Source: Gammaproteobacteria bacterium 42_54_T18 | Lineage (GTDB): Bacteria > Pseudomonadota > Gammaproteobacteria > Pseudomonadales > Ketobacteraceae | DNA: 64,000 bases | Direction: 5' to 3' | NCBI GenBank assembly: GCA_002163245.1 | Contig: MAAL01000054.1 | Location: 1 to 64,000 of the forward strand | Shown here: piece after piece, positions 27,747 to 36,682 of the stretch | Numbering within the stretch: the first letter of the stretch is position 1 | How the letters are laid out: every line of letters starts with the position of its first letter | Translations under genes and position numbers: made by a program | Notes under the pieces: model-generated | What the model saw: only the letters and a program-made list of their open reading frames with translations | What the model was told of the DNA's origin: nothing | The model's database searches: none

Positions 27747-27771
27747 TAAGGTCTGAAGGAATAGGTGTTTC

Positions 27772-28545
27772 ATGAGCCAAGCAGATAAAACGGGTGTAGA
27801 AAACTCGTTGGTGTTGCATGCCAAGGAGTTGTTGTCTCAGCTTGAGACTGGTAACTCGATAGATGCAATGCAAACTATTGCCAACCTTCATCAGCAGCGA
27901 GATCAGTTCTTGTTTGATGAGGTTGGAAAGTTGACGCGAAGTTTGCATTCAGCGATACAGAACTTTGCTATCGATGCTGAAGTGGGCCAACAAGATGCTT
28001 CAGAGCTGTCTCGGATGGGGGATGCTTCAGATCGTTTGAATTATGTGATTGAACGTACAGAGCAGGCCGCCAATAAGACGATGGATGTGGTTGAAGAAAT
28101 TATGCCCCTATCTTCCGCGATTGGTGATGATGCGAACAGTTTAAAAGAAGACTGGGGGCGCTTTATGCGAAAAGATATGAAGCCCGCAGAGTTTCGAGAT
28201 TTAACGAAAAAAATCGATAATTTTTTAACAATGACAGCCGATAAATCGGCTGGCATTAGTGGGCATTTGACCACAATATTACTAGCACAGGATTATCAGG
28301 ATTTAACAGGTCAGGTAATTAAGCGTGTTATTGGTTTGGTTCAAGAGGTTGAGGATAATTTGGTTGAACTGGTGAAAATGGCCGGGACGGTAGATTATCT
28401 AACGGGTACGCAGCATGAGCTTCCAGAAAAGGAAGAGGTAGATATGACTGCAGGGGAAGGTCCAATAATTAACCCGGAAAAACGGGATGATGTAGTGTCT
28501 GGACAGGATGATGTAGATGATTTGCTGTCTAGCCTTGGTTTTTGA
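27772..28545 (+). CDS. cheZ: CheY-P phosphatase CheZ
   Basis: A 257-residue helical protein. The long hairpin carries the catalytic region LLAQDYQDLTGQVIKRV (with the Gln and Asp used in phosphatase action), and the C-terminal DDLLSSLGF peptide is the CheY-P tether. It lies between cheY and cheA, 11 nt before cheA. Confidence 0.92.
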   Translation: MSQADKTGVENSLVLHAKELLSQLETGNSIDAMQTIANLHQQRDQFLFDEVGKLTRSLHSAIQNFAIDAEVGQQDASELSRMGDASDRLNYVIERTEQAANKTMDVVEEIMPLSSAIGDDANSLKEDWGRFMRKDMKPAEFRDLTKKIDNFLTMTADKSAGISGHLTTILLAQDYQDLTGQVIKRVIGLVQEVEDNLVELVKMAGTVDYLTGTQHELPEKEEVDMTAGEGPIINPEKRDDVVSGQDDVDDLLSSLGF

Positions 28546-28556
28546 GGAGTTAACGC

Positions 28557-30890
28557 ATGAGTTTTGATGCGGATGAAGAAATACTACAAGACTTTTTAGT
28601 GGAAGCGGGGGAGCTACTAGAGCAGCTATCAGAGCAGCTAGTAGATCTGGAAAATAGACCTGATGACACGGACTTGTTAAATGCAATCTTTCGGGGGTTT
28701 CACACGGTAAAAGGTGGTGCTGGATTCCTCCAACTGGATACGCTCGTAGATCTTTGCCATGTTGCTGAAAATATTTTTGATCAGTTGCGTAATGGCGCGT
28801 TAACGGTAGATTCTGATCTAATGGATGTCATATTGCAGGCTTTAGATTCTGTTAATGTGATGTTTGACCAAGTGAAAGCGCGCACGGCCCCGGTCCCAGC
28901 TACTCCTGAGTTAATGGGGGCTCTGAATGCAATTGCGAGTGGAACTCCAGTACAAACTGCAGCCGAGCCTATGGCTGAAGCACCAGCAGTGACGCCAGGG
29001 CCATCGAAAGACGGTACGTATGGCGATATTTCTGATGATGAATTTGAACAATTTCTTGATGCGATGGATGAGCCTGCTGCCACAGGTGGAACTGCCCCCC
29101 CTGTTGATGATGGTTTCATTGATATTGATAATAGTGCACCTGCTACCGATGGTTTTATAGATATTGATAGCAGTGCACCTGCCGCGGCGGATTCTGACGA
29201 AATCTCGGATGATGAATTTGACTCCCTGTTGGACCAGCTTCATGGTGCAGGCAAGGGGCCAACGGCGGTGTCGACTCCTGCTTCAGTAAACAATGCTGTC
29301 ATGAGCAGCTCGTCTTCTGAAGAGATTAATGATGATGAGTTTGAGGCGTTATTAGATGAATTGCACGGGAAAGGGAAGCATGGCGGAGTACCATCAGATA
29401 GTGAAGATCCGGTAGCAGCTCCGGCAGTAAGCGCCACAGGTGGCGATGGATTCATTGATGATAGCGAGTTTGAATCATTATTGGATGAATTGCACGGTAA
29501 AGGTAAAGGTCCGACGGCTGTGCACGGGGCTGTTGCTGCACCGACTCCCGCCGCACCAACTCCACCTCCGAATGTTGAGCCAGTACCCGTTGCTAAACAG
29601 CCAGAGGCAGAAAAACCCGCACCTAAACCTGTAGCAGCTAAACCCGCTGCTAAAACTGCAACAGCTAAACCTACTGCAAAAACTGCAGCAAAGAAACCAG
29701 CGGCGAGTAAAGACGGTGCAGGCGTACCAGCGGAAACGACGGTTCGTGTTGATACCAAGCGTCTTGACGATATTATGAACATGGTAGGTGAGTTAGTTTT
29801 AGTTCGAAATCGTTTGGTTCGACTGGGCTTAAAGAGCGCTGATGAATCAATGGCTAAAGCCGTTGCTAACTTGGATGTTGTGACTGGTGATTTGCAGACG
29901 GCTGTAATGAAAACCAGGATGCAACCAATTAAGAAAGTGTTTGGGCGTTTTCCCAGAGTTGTACGTGATTTAGCGCGAAATTTGAAGAAAGAAATCAACC
30001 TTGAATTAGAAGGCGAAGAGACTGATCTAGATAAAAACTTAGTGGAGGCACTTGCGGATCCATTGGTGCATTTGGTTCGAAATAGTGTAGATCACGGAAT
30101 TGAACAACCGAATGAGCGTGAAGCTGCGGGGAAACCTCGAGCAGGTAGGGTTGTGCTGTCTGCGGAACAAGAGGGGGATCATATTGTGTTGTCTATCTAT
30201 GATGATGGCGGCGGTATGGATCCTAATATGTTACGTGGCAAAGCGGTTGAGAAAGGAGTGATGGATCAAGAGGCAGCGGACCGTCTAAGCGATCAAGAAG
30301 CCTTTAACTTGATTTTTCATCCAGGTTTTTCGACTAAGACCGAAATATCGGACGTGTCAGGCCGCGGTGTCGGCATGGATGTGGTTAAAACCAAAATTAA
30401 CCAACTAAACGGTACGATTGATGTAAATTCAGAATCGGGTGTTGGTACAAATATCGCAATCAAAGTTCCATTAACGTTGGCAATTATGCCAACGTTAATG
30501 GTGATGCTTGGGAACCAGGCATTTGCATTACCATTAGTCAGTGTTAATGAAATATTTCATTTAGATTTATCAAATACAAATGTGGTAGATGGGCAAGAGG
30601 TTGTGGTGGTACGTGAAAAGGCGTTGCCGTTATTTCACTTACGACGCTGGTTAATAAATGGCGAATATGAATCTAAAACACAAGCGCATGTTGTTATTGT
30701 TAGTGTAGGTACACAAAAAGTTGGTTTTGTTGTAGATCAACTTATTGGCCAGGAAGAGGTAGTGATTAAGCCATTAAGTAAAATGCTACATGGTACACCG
30801 GGGATGGCGGGTGCAACAATTACAGGTGATGGTCGTATTGCGTTGATTTTGGATGTACCTAGCATGTTAAATTCTTATGCGCATCGCTAA
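28557..30890 (+). CDS. cheA: Chemotaxis histidine kinase CheA
   Basis: A 777-residue kinase. P1 (HPt) has the phosphorylated His49 in FHTVKGGAGFL. No clear P2 is seen; instead a linker (residues about 140-390) holds four acidic repeats of the type DDEFxxLLDxLHGKGK and a Pro/Ala/Lys-rich stretch. P3-P4 follow, with TVRVDTKRLDDIMNMVGELV, N-box VRNSVDHGIEQP, DDGGGMD and GRGVGMDVV. The last 140 residues are the CheW-like P5. In Vibrio, ParP contacts an inter-domain LID region of CheA; the repeats here sit in a similar place, and parP is downstream. Confidence 0.95.
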   Translation: MSFDADEEILQDFLVEAGELLEQLSEQLVDLENRPDDTDLLNAIFRGFHTVKGGAGFLQLDTLVDLCHVAENIFDQLRNGALTVDSDLMDVILQALDSVNVMFDQVKARTAPVPATPELMGALNAIASGTPVQTAAEPMAEAPAVTPGPSKDGTYGDISDDEFEQFLDAMDEPAATGGTAPPVDDGFIDIDNSAPATDGFIDIDSSAPAAADSDEISDDEFDSLLDQLHGAGKGPTAVSTPASVNNAVMSSSSSEEINDDEFEALLDELHGKGKHGGVPSDSEDPVAAPAVSATGGDGFIDDSEFESLLDELHGKGKGPTAVHGAVAAPTPAAPTPPPNVEPVPVAKQPEAEKPAPKPVAAKPAAKTATAKPTAKTAAKKPAASKDGAGVPAETTVRVDTKRLDDIMNMVGELVLVRNRLVRLGLKSADESMAKAVANLDVVTGDLQTAVMKTRMQPIKKVFGRFPRVVRDLARNLKKEINLELEGEETDLDKNLVEALADPLVHLVRNSVDHGIEQPNEREAAGKPRAGRVVLSAEQEGDHIVLSIYDDGGGMDPNMLRGKAVEKGVMDQEAADRLSDQEAFNLIFHPGFSTKTEISDVSGRGVGMDVVKTKINQLNGTIDVNSESGVGTNIAIKVPLTLAIMPTLMVMLGNQAFALPLVSVNEIFHLDLSNTNVVDGQEVVVVREKALPLFHLRRWLINGEYESKTQAHVVIVSVGTQKVGFVVDQLIGQEEVVIKPLSKMLHGTPGMAGATITGDGRIALILDVPSMLNSYAHR
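29020..29525 (+). repeat. Degenerate acidic repeats in the CheA linker
   Basis: Four copies of a protein repeat around DDEFxxLLDxLHGxGKG occur at roughly 29020-29075, 29190-29275, 29318-29390 and 29455-29525, and a GFIDID-x-SAPA segment is duplicated at 29107-29184. DNA identity is partial, which suggests old internal duplication. Confidence 0.75.
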
Positions 30891-30930
30891 ATAATTAAGC
30901 TCCTTACTGACCGTAGGGGCGGAGAAATGA

Positions 30931-32007
30931 ATGCCAATTAAAGTAATGATTGTGGACGACTCGGCATTTTTTCGTCGAAGGATTAAGGAAATTCTAGAAA
31001 AAAGTCCAGAGCTAACGGTAGTGGGGGGCGCGGATAATGGGCGGGATGCCATTGATCGAGCTAAAGAGTTAAACCCCGATGTTATTACTATGGATTACGA
31101 AATGCCGGTGATGGATGGTATCACCGCCGTTCGTGAAATCATGCGTACTCATCCTACCCCTATATTAATGTTCTCATCATTAAGTTTTGAAGGCGCTCGG
31201 GTGACGTTAGATGCGCTAGATGCTGGAGCCTTAGATTATTTGCCGAAAAGTTTTGAATCAATGACGAATAGCCCCAATGAAGGGGTGAAACTATTACAAG
31301 ATAAAGTTATTGCTATAGCGAGAAAGTCTAATGTTCGCCCGGCTCCGCCAGCACCAGCAGCACCAACAACTCCAGCAAGATCTCGGCCAATAGCACCGCC
31401 AGCCCCCTCGTCAACCCCGCGAAGTTCACAAGCAGGGCGACCAAACATTAAACCTAGAGTCGTGTTGATTGGTGCATCAACAGGGGGGCCTGTTGCTCTG
31501 CAAAAAACGTTGGCTGATTTACCGGCGAATTTCCCTTATCCCATATTATTAATTCAACATATGCCAAATACGTTTACGAGTGCTTTTGCTCAGCGTTTGG
31601 ATCGAATATGTAATATCCGAGTGCAGGAAGCGGTTGATGGCGATGCGTTAAAGCCTGGAGTTGCGTTATTGGCTCCAGGGGGGACTCAGATGTTGTTAGG
31701 TGATACGGGGCGTACCATTAATGTGATTGAAGGCAGTCCTCGTTTGCAATATAAGCCTAGTGTCGACGTCACATTTGGCTCTGCCGCACGTTCCTTAAAG
31801 GGGCAAGTGCTTGCGCTGGTGTTGACGGGCATGGGGCATGATGGTCGAGAAGGTTGTAAATTACTAAAGCGGGAAGGTGCAACGGTGTGGACTCAAGATG
31901 AGCAATCTTGTGTTGTCTATGGAATGCCAATGTCAGTGCAAACCGCTGGCTTGTCTGATATGGATTTTTCACTGGATAATGTATGTGCGAAGTTGGGCGC
32001 TATATGA
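30931..32007 (+). CDS. cheB: Chemotaxis glutamate methylesterase/deamidase CheB
   Basis: A 358-residue protein with an N-terminal receiver (phospho-acceptor Asp55 in MDYEMPVMDG) and a C-terminal methylesterase. The catalytic triad is visible: Ser in IGASTGGPVAL, His in IQHMPNTFTSAF and Asp in LTGMGHDGREG. A Pro/Ala-rich linker (about 140-175) joins the two domains. It removes methyl groups from receptors as part of adaptation. No cheR is in the window. Confidence 0.95.
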   Translation: MPIKVMIVDDSAFFRRRIKEILEKSPELTVVGGADNGRDAIDRAKELNPDVITMDYEMPVMDGITAVREIMRTHPTPILMFSSLSFEGARVTLDALDAGALDYLPKSFESMTNSPNEGVKLLQDKVIAIARKSNVRPAPPAPAAPTTPARSRPIAPPAPSSTPRSSQAGRPNIKPRVVLIGASTGGPVALQKTLADLPANFPYPILLIQHMPNTFTSAFAQRLDRICNIRVQEAVDGDALKPGVALLAPGGTQMLLGDTGRTINVIEGSPRLQYKPSVDVTFGSAARSLKGQVLALVLTGMGHDGREGCKLLKREGATVWTQDEQSCVVYGMPMSVQTAGLSDMDFSLDNVCAKLGAI

Positions 32008-32096
32008 GCTGGGTGCTACATAAGTTTCAAGTTATTTGGAAGTAGCTGAAGCCTTCTGTAAAACAATAATTAAAACATGATATAACACAATAAATT

Positions 32097-32840
32097 ATGG
32101 ATTTACTCAGTGTCGCCGGGCTGGTTGTTGGACTTGTTGCCATTATTGGCGGGAACGCCATTGATGGAGGGCATCTTAGTGCATTAAGTAACCTGCCTGC
32201 TGCGTTAATTGTTATTGGTGGTACCTTGGGTGCAGCGATGCTGCAAACACCTTTGCGTATATTTATTCACTCGTTTCGTGTTTTGGGTTGGATTTTTTTT
32301 CCTCCACATGTACATATGGAAGAGAATATTACCAAGGTTATTCATTGGAGCATGACGGCCCGTAAAGAAGGGCTTCTTGGATTAGAAGCTATCGCAGAAG
32401 ATGAAAGTGATGAGTTTGCCCGCAAAGGGCTGCAGTTATTGGTTGATGGTGGAGAGCCAGAATCTATTCGCAGTATTTTAGAAGTTGAGTTGCTGACCAG
32501 CGAAGAAAAAGATATCCAAGCATCAAAGGTGTTCGAGGCCATGGGGGGGTATTCTCCAACTGTGGGGATCATTGGTGCAGTAATGGGACTGATTCATGTA
32601 ATGGGGAATCTCGCGGACCCGAGTAAATTGGGTGCGGGGATTGCGACCGCTTTTGTAGCAACAATTTACGGCGTTGCTTTGGCGAATTTATGGTTGCTTC
32701 CTGTTGCAAATAAATTACGATCGATTATTAGGTCGCAAAGTAATCAGCGCGAAATGATGATTGACGGTTTGTTATCTATTGCTGATGGAGAAAACCCGAG
32801 AACGATAGAATTAAAACTCGAAGGTTATTTGGATAGATGA
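32097..32840 (+). CDS. motC: Stator protein MotC (MotA family)
   Basis: A 247-residue MotA/ExbB-family inner-membrane protein with four membrane segments (two at the N-terminus, two at about 150-205) and a cytoplasmic loop bearing charged residues for contact with FliG. Conserved pieces are GGYSPTVGIIGAVMGLIHVM and GIATAFVATIYGVALANL. It is followed by motD after 34 nt. In Pseudomonas the MotCD pair in this position supports swarming. Confidence 0.9.
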   Translation: MDLLSVAGLVVGLVAIIGGNAIDGGHLSALSNLPAALIVIGGTLGAAMLQTPLRIFIHSFRVLGWIFFPPHVHMEENITKVIHWSMTARKEGLLGLEAIAEDESDEFARKGLQLLVDGGEPESIRSILEVELLTSEEKDIQASKVFEAMGGYSPTVGIIGAVMGLIHVMGNLADPSKLGAGIATAFVATIYGVALANLWLLPVANKLRSIIRSQSNQREMMIDGLLSIADGENPRTIELKLEGYLDR

Positions 32841-32874
32841 TTAGAGGAGCAAGGCTCGAGAAAATTGGTGTTTT

Positions 32875-33903
32875 ATGATTAAAAGACAGAGGGAAGAAGA
32901 ATCACACAATCATGAACGTTGGGTTATCTCTTATGCGGACTTTATTACATTGTTGTTCGCTTTTTTTGTTGTTATGTACTCAATATCATCGGTCAATGAC
33001 GGGAAATATAAAGTACTGTCTAGCTCTCTTGAAAATGTATTTAGCGAAAAAACAAAAACGTTAAAAGCTGTTCAGGTTGGTGAAAACCAATCGGGCGATC
33101 AACACGATCGTATCGTTCAATTACCTATCCCAGGTGACTTTCCAAGTAACGAAGATTATAAATACAGCATTGAAGGTTTGTTTGATGATGTTGACCCTGA
33201 TGCTTCGGTAGCGGGTGGGGAGGGCGAAGAGAATGCCGATGCGCTTGGAGATTTAGCAGAAAAATTAGAGTCAGCATTAGAGGGGCTGATTGATGATGAG
33301 CTGGCATCTGTGAATAGCACAGATGACTGGATCGAAGTGGATATTAAGTCGTCCGTATTGTTTCCAAGTGGTGCGGCTTTACCTTCCTCTGAGGCTAGGG
33401 GAATAGTTTCTAAGGTGGCGCAATTATTGAAAGAAGTTGATAACCCGATTCATGTGGAAGGGTTTACAGACAATGTGCCCATTCAAAATGAGTTCTATCC
33501 GTCAAACTGGGAGCTTTCTGCCGCTCGTGCGGCAGCTGTCGTCCGTTTGCTTGAGTCAAGTAATGTTCCACCAGATAGACTTGCCGCAGTGGGATATGCG
33601 GAGTTCCAACCGGTTGCTGATAATTCAACAGAAGATGGTAGAGCGAAGAATCGACGAGTATCAATGATTATCTCTAAAAGAAAGGCTAAAAGAGTGAGTA
33701 ACTCCAAGCCAAAGGTATCTGATTTTAAGGTTGGAGCGATACCTAAGACGCGAGATGAAAAATCAAGAGAGAGTGGGAATGCATTTAATCCAAAAAATAG
33801 AAGAGCGCAAGTTAGTGACAAGAAGGAAGTTGTCCCGCTTAAAATTATTAAGCTTGAAAACGGAGGAATTTTATTTTCCTCAGAATCCACAAAGGCACGT
33901 TAA
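32875..33903 (+). CDS. motD: Stator protein MotD (MotB family)
   Basis: A 342-residue protein with one N-terminal membrane helix holding the ion-binding Asp (SYADFITLLFAFFVVMYSIS, residues about 22-41) and a C-terminal OmpA-like peptidoglycan-binding domain (about 170-270; VEGFTDNVPI and SAARAAAVVRLLE, NRRVSMII). The last 70 residues are a basic, low-complexity tail. It works with MotC as ion channel and anchor, and overlaps the stop region of parA by 0 nt. Confidence 0.92.
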   Translation: MIKRQREEESHNHERWVISYADFITLLFAFFVVMYSISSVNDGKYKVLSSSLENVFSEKTKTLKAVQVGENQSGDQHDRIVQLPIPGDFPSNEDYKYSIEGLFDDVDPDASVAGGEGEENADALGDLAEKLESALEGLIDDELASVNSTDDWIEVDIKSSVLFPSGAALPSSEARGIVSKVAQLLKEVDNPIHVEGFTDNVPIQNEFYPSNWELSAARAAAVVRLLESSNVPPDRLAAVGYAEFQPVADNSTEDGRAKNRRVSMIISKRKAKRVSNSKPKVSDFKVGAIPKTRDEKSRESGNAFNPKNRRAQVSDKKEVVPLKIIKLENGGILFSSESTKAR

Positions 33904-34698
33904 ATGAAAGTGTGGGCTGTAGCCAATCAGAAGGGAGGGGTTGGGAAAACGACCTCGGTAGTGGCATTGGGCGGGTTGCTTGCCTCACAAGATCAGCGGG
34001 TGCTGTTATTGGATATGGATCCTCATGGCTCACTTACTAGTTACTTTAAATACAATCCCGACGAAATTGAAAAATCCATTTTCCAGTTGTTTCAGCATGA
34101 GGGGGAGGTGCCTGAAGGTTTAGCGAGACAATTGGTTATTCGAACAGACTTTAAAAACTTAGATTTCATGGCTGCCTCTACATCACTAGCTATTTTAGAG
34201 CGCCATGCGGTAAGTAAAGGTGGTATGGGTTTGGTTATCGCCAAGACCTTGGAGCAGCTGAGATATGATTATGATTATGTGTTAATTGATACGCCGCCTA
34301 TTTTGGGGGTGTTGTTAATTAACGCAATGGCGGCTTGTCAAAAACTTATTATGCCTGTACAGACGGAGCATTTGGCGATAAAAGGGCTGGAACGAATGAT
34401 GCGAACATTGCAGATGGTAATCCGCTCTCAGAAACGGAATTTTGAATATACCGTTGTACCGACCATGTTCGACAGGCGAACTCATGCTTCTGTTGATAGT
34501 CTTCGTGTTTTACGCAACACCTATGAAGATAACATTTGGCCGTCAGCAATCAGTGTTGACACCAAACTACGTGACGCTAGTAAGGCTGGCGTTCCGCCTC
34601 ATATTCATGATAATTCGACTCGGGGGGTGAAATCTTACCGATCTCTGCTAAAATATCTAGTAAGTAAAGAACCCTCTTCTGTACCTGTTGACGTGTAG
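33904..34698 (+). CDS. ParA-family ATPase for chemotaxis array positioning (ParC-like)
   Basis: A 264-residue ParA ATPase with Walker A KGGVGKTT (residues 10-17), LLLDMDPHGSLT and a YVLIDTPPILG Walker B. In Pseudomonas and Vibrio the ParA homologue in this exact place (after motCD, before the CheW-like ParP) segregates chemotaxis arrays to the poles; in Vibrio it is named ParC. It starts directly after the motD stop codon. Confidence 0.85.
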   Translation: MKVWAVANQKGGVGKTTSVVALGGLLASQDQRVLLLDMDPHGSLTSYFKYNPDEIEKSIFQLFQHEGEVPEGLARQLVIRTDFKNLDFMAASTSLAILERHAVSKGGMGLVIAKTLEQLRYDYDYVLIDTPPILGVLLINAMAACQKLIMPVQTEHLAIKGLERMMRTLQMVIRSQKRNFEYTVVPTMFDRRTHASVDSLRVLRNTYEDNIWPSAISVDTKLRDASKAGVPPHIHDNSTRGVKSYRSLLKYLVSKEPSSVPVDV

Positions 34699-34739
34699 TT
34701 AATTAGGTATGCAATTAAGAGTGACGTTGTACCGAAAAG

Positions 34740-35852
34740 ATGTCTGATAAGCCTAGCGGCCTTGATCAGCTGAGTGTTAGTGATCAGGCTATTTATGATT
34801 ACCTTGATGATATGTTTCGTGAACCCGACCAGGCGCAGGAAAGCGAGTCGGAGGTGCGAGAATCCCTTACATCTGAAATAACCTCAAATCAGTTACTTAG
34901 CGTACATGAAGTCCCTGTATTGCAAGCCGTACCGCACCATTTTGCTGAGCCAGCCCGGTTGCACGTTAATCCTAATATTATGACATTGCAGGCGTTTAAA
35001 GAGCGCCCTTCGCAGTCATTGATTCCAAGTCCCATTATTGTGCCGATGCCGGCCAATGAACACCTGTTGCCGGATGAGGAGCTAACAAAGCCTGTTAATA
35101 AGACGGTAGTTGAGCAGAAAATGGAACCTGTTGTTGAAACGACGGTTGTTGAGGCTGAGGAGGTACCAGTAACGGCTTCAGCAGTCGCTCCTGTAGTAGA
35201 GCGGGTAGTAGAACAGGTAGTAGAACAGGTAGTAGAACAGGTAGTAGAACAGGTAGTAGAACAGGTAGTAGAGGAAACAGTTGAGAAAGAACTAAAAAAA
35301 GATGATTCACCTGTAGCGCTTAGTGATATTGAATCCTCGGCTCAGGATGTGGCGGTTCATTTGCCTCCAATCGATGAAGGGTGGAGTGAAAATGGCCGCC
35401 CTGATTGGGCACAGGCCCGTTTTGAGTGTCTGATTTTTTCTGTGGGGGGCTTAAAGCTAGCGGTGCCGCTTGTGACGTTGGGAGCCATTCATCAGATAGA
35501 CAAGAAATTTAATTCACTTCCAGGGCAGGATGACTGGTTTATTGGGATTTTACGAACGGCTACCGGAAACCTTAAAGTTATTGATACTGCATTGTGTGTA
35601 ATGCCTGAACGATACAAAGCGGAAGATAGGGAAGGGCTTCAATTTGTTATCTCATTGCACGGTTATGAATGGGGTTTGTCTTGCCATGAAGTTTCTAATT
35701 CGATAACACTGGAACCGGAAGAGGTGCGCTGGCGTACTCAGCGAGGAAAGCGTCCCTGGTTGGCTGGAACAGTTGTTGAGCATATGTGTGCGTTGATAGA
35801 CCCTTCAGGTTTTCACAGAGTTATTGAACGGGCTGAAAAGCCCAAAATGTAA
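34740..35852 (+). CDS. CheW-like ParP, couples CheA arrays to the ParA system
   Basis: A 370-residue protein with a C-terminal CheW-like domain (about 220-365: FECLIFSVGGLKLAVPL, DDWFIGILRTATGNLKVIDTA) and a long N-terminal region rich in Glu, Val and Pro. Residues about 152-179 are VVEQ tandem repeats coded by 12-bp DNA repeats. In Vibrio ParP binds CheA and the ParA-type ATPase and keeps arrays at the pole. It is 41 nt after the ParA gene. Confidence 0.85.
   Translation: MSDKPSGLDQLSVSDQAIYDYLDDMFREPDQAQESESEVRESLTSEITSNQLLSVHEVPVLQAVPHHFAEPARLHVNPNIMTLQAFKERPSQSLIPSPIIVPMPANEHLLPDEELTKPVNKTVVEQKMEPVVETTVVEAEEVPVTASAVAPVVERVVEQVVEQVVEQVVEQVVEQVVEETVEKELKKDDSPVALSDIESSAQDVAVHLPPIDEGWSENGRPDWAQARFECLIFSVGGLKLAVPLVTLGAIHQIDKKFNSLPGQDDWFIGILRTATGNLKVIDTALCVMPERYKAEDREGLQFVISLHGYEWGLSCHEVSNSITLEPEEVRWRTQRGKRPWLAGTVVEHMCALIDPSGFHRVIERAEKPKM
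35193..35276 (+). repeat. 12-bp tandem repeat in parP
   Basis: Seven 12-bp units: five identical copies of GTAGTAGAACAG (35205-35264) flanked by one variant on each side (GTAGTAGAGCGG and GTAGTAGAGGAA). Each codes Val-Val-Glu-Gln or a near form. Length changes would stay in frame. Confidence 0.93.
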
Positions 35853-35927
35853 GTTTTTCAGTAACCTCCATTGAGAGGTGTTTCAGGGCTAGCGCGCCTT
35901 TATTCTTTGTTATTCCCTCTCCTAAAC

Positions 35928-35943
35928 TGGAAAGGATCCTGCT
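35928..35943 (+). promoter_or_regulatory. Sigma-54 promoter candidate for the first cheW
   Basis: TGGAAAGGATCCTGCT keeps TGG and TGCT with GG (35929) and GC (35941) 12 nt apart, but the C residues of the -24 box are replaced, so it is weaker than the fliL or second-cheW sites. It is 144 nt before the cheW ATG. Confidence 0.4.
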
Positions 35944-36086
35944 CTGTTCTATAGTAAATAAAGCATAGTAATAAAACATAATAAAAACTGCGTTTATTAA
36001 ATCTACATAGTGCAGTTGGATTTGTGGCTAATATATTTGAGATGCGCCACATATCTTGTCCCTATTTCGTTTGAGGTTGGTAAAAA

Positions 36087-36563
36087 ATGCAAGAAAAACA
36101 ACAGGGTGCAGATGATCCGATGATCCAATGGGTTACCTTCAGATTGGACGGTGAAACCTATGGGATTAATGTGATGCAGGTTCAGGAAGTGCTAAGGCAT
36201 ACTGAGATTGCCCCAGTTCCAGGAGCATCCTACCACGTGTTGGGGATTATCAATCTCCGCGGTAACGTAGTAACAGTTATTGATACGCGACTTCGGTTTG
36301 GGTTGGCACAGGCTGAGGTGAATGACAATACCCGCATTGTTATCATCGAAACGGGGCGTCATGTAATTGGCATAATGGTCGATGCAGTGGCTGAAGTGGT
36401 GTATTTACGTCAGTCAGAAATAGATATGACACCCAATGTCGGTAACGAGGAATCGGCGAAGTTTATCCAGGGTGTATGTAATAAAAACAAAGAGTTGCTG
36501 ATTCTCATTGACCTCGACAAAATGTTGACAGATGAGGAATGGGCTGAACTTGATGGGATATAG
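36087..36563 (+). CDS. cheW: Chemotaxis adaptor CheW, copy 1
   Basis: A 158-residue CheW adaptor linking receptors and CheA. Features: MIQWVTFRLDGETYGINVMQVQEVLRHTEIAPVPGA in family order (FRLDGETYGI, VLRHTEI), LGIINLRGNVVTVIDTR and FIQGVCNKNKELLILIDLDKML. It is about 75% similar by eye to the next cheW. It is separated from parP by 234 nt that contain a candidate sigma-54 site and a weak ACCTC/GAGGT hairpin near 35868. Confidence 0.93.
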   Translation: MQEKQQGADDPMIQWVTFRLDGETYGINVMQVQEVLRHTEIAPVPGASYHVLGIINLRGNVVTVIDTRLRFGLAQAEVNDNTRIVIIETGRHVIGIMVDAVAEVVYLRQSEIDMTPNVGNEESAKFIQGVCNKNKELLILIDLDKMLTDEEWAELDGI

Positions 36564-36577
36564 TGTGGGAAGTAGTA

Positions 36578-36593
36578 TGGCACAGCTTGTGCA
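36578..36593 (+). promoter_or_regulatory. Sigma-54 promoter candidate for the second cheW
   Basis: TGGCACAGCTTGTGCA has a perfect TGGCAC -24 box and a TGCA -12 box, GG (36579) and GC (36591) being 12 nt apart. It is 90 nt before the cheW copy 2 ATG and just after copy 1. Confidence 0.65.
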
Positions 36594-36682
36594 AAGAAAA
36601 GGTTAATGAAAGTTTAACGAGAATTGTTACTTGATGTAGTAGCCTTTATTTCGTAACAAAGACACATCAGGAGAACTGATAA

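Noticed and set aside
29240-29998. 252-codon reverse-strand open frame inside cheA
   Set aside because: It is antisense to the Ala/Pro/Gly-rich linker and has composition mirrored from it; no domain or ribosome-binding site.
35868-35882. ACCTC/GAGGT hairpin after parP as a terminator
   Set aside because: Only a 5-bp stem with no U-run; too weak to list as a feature.
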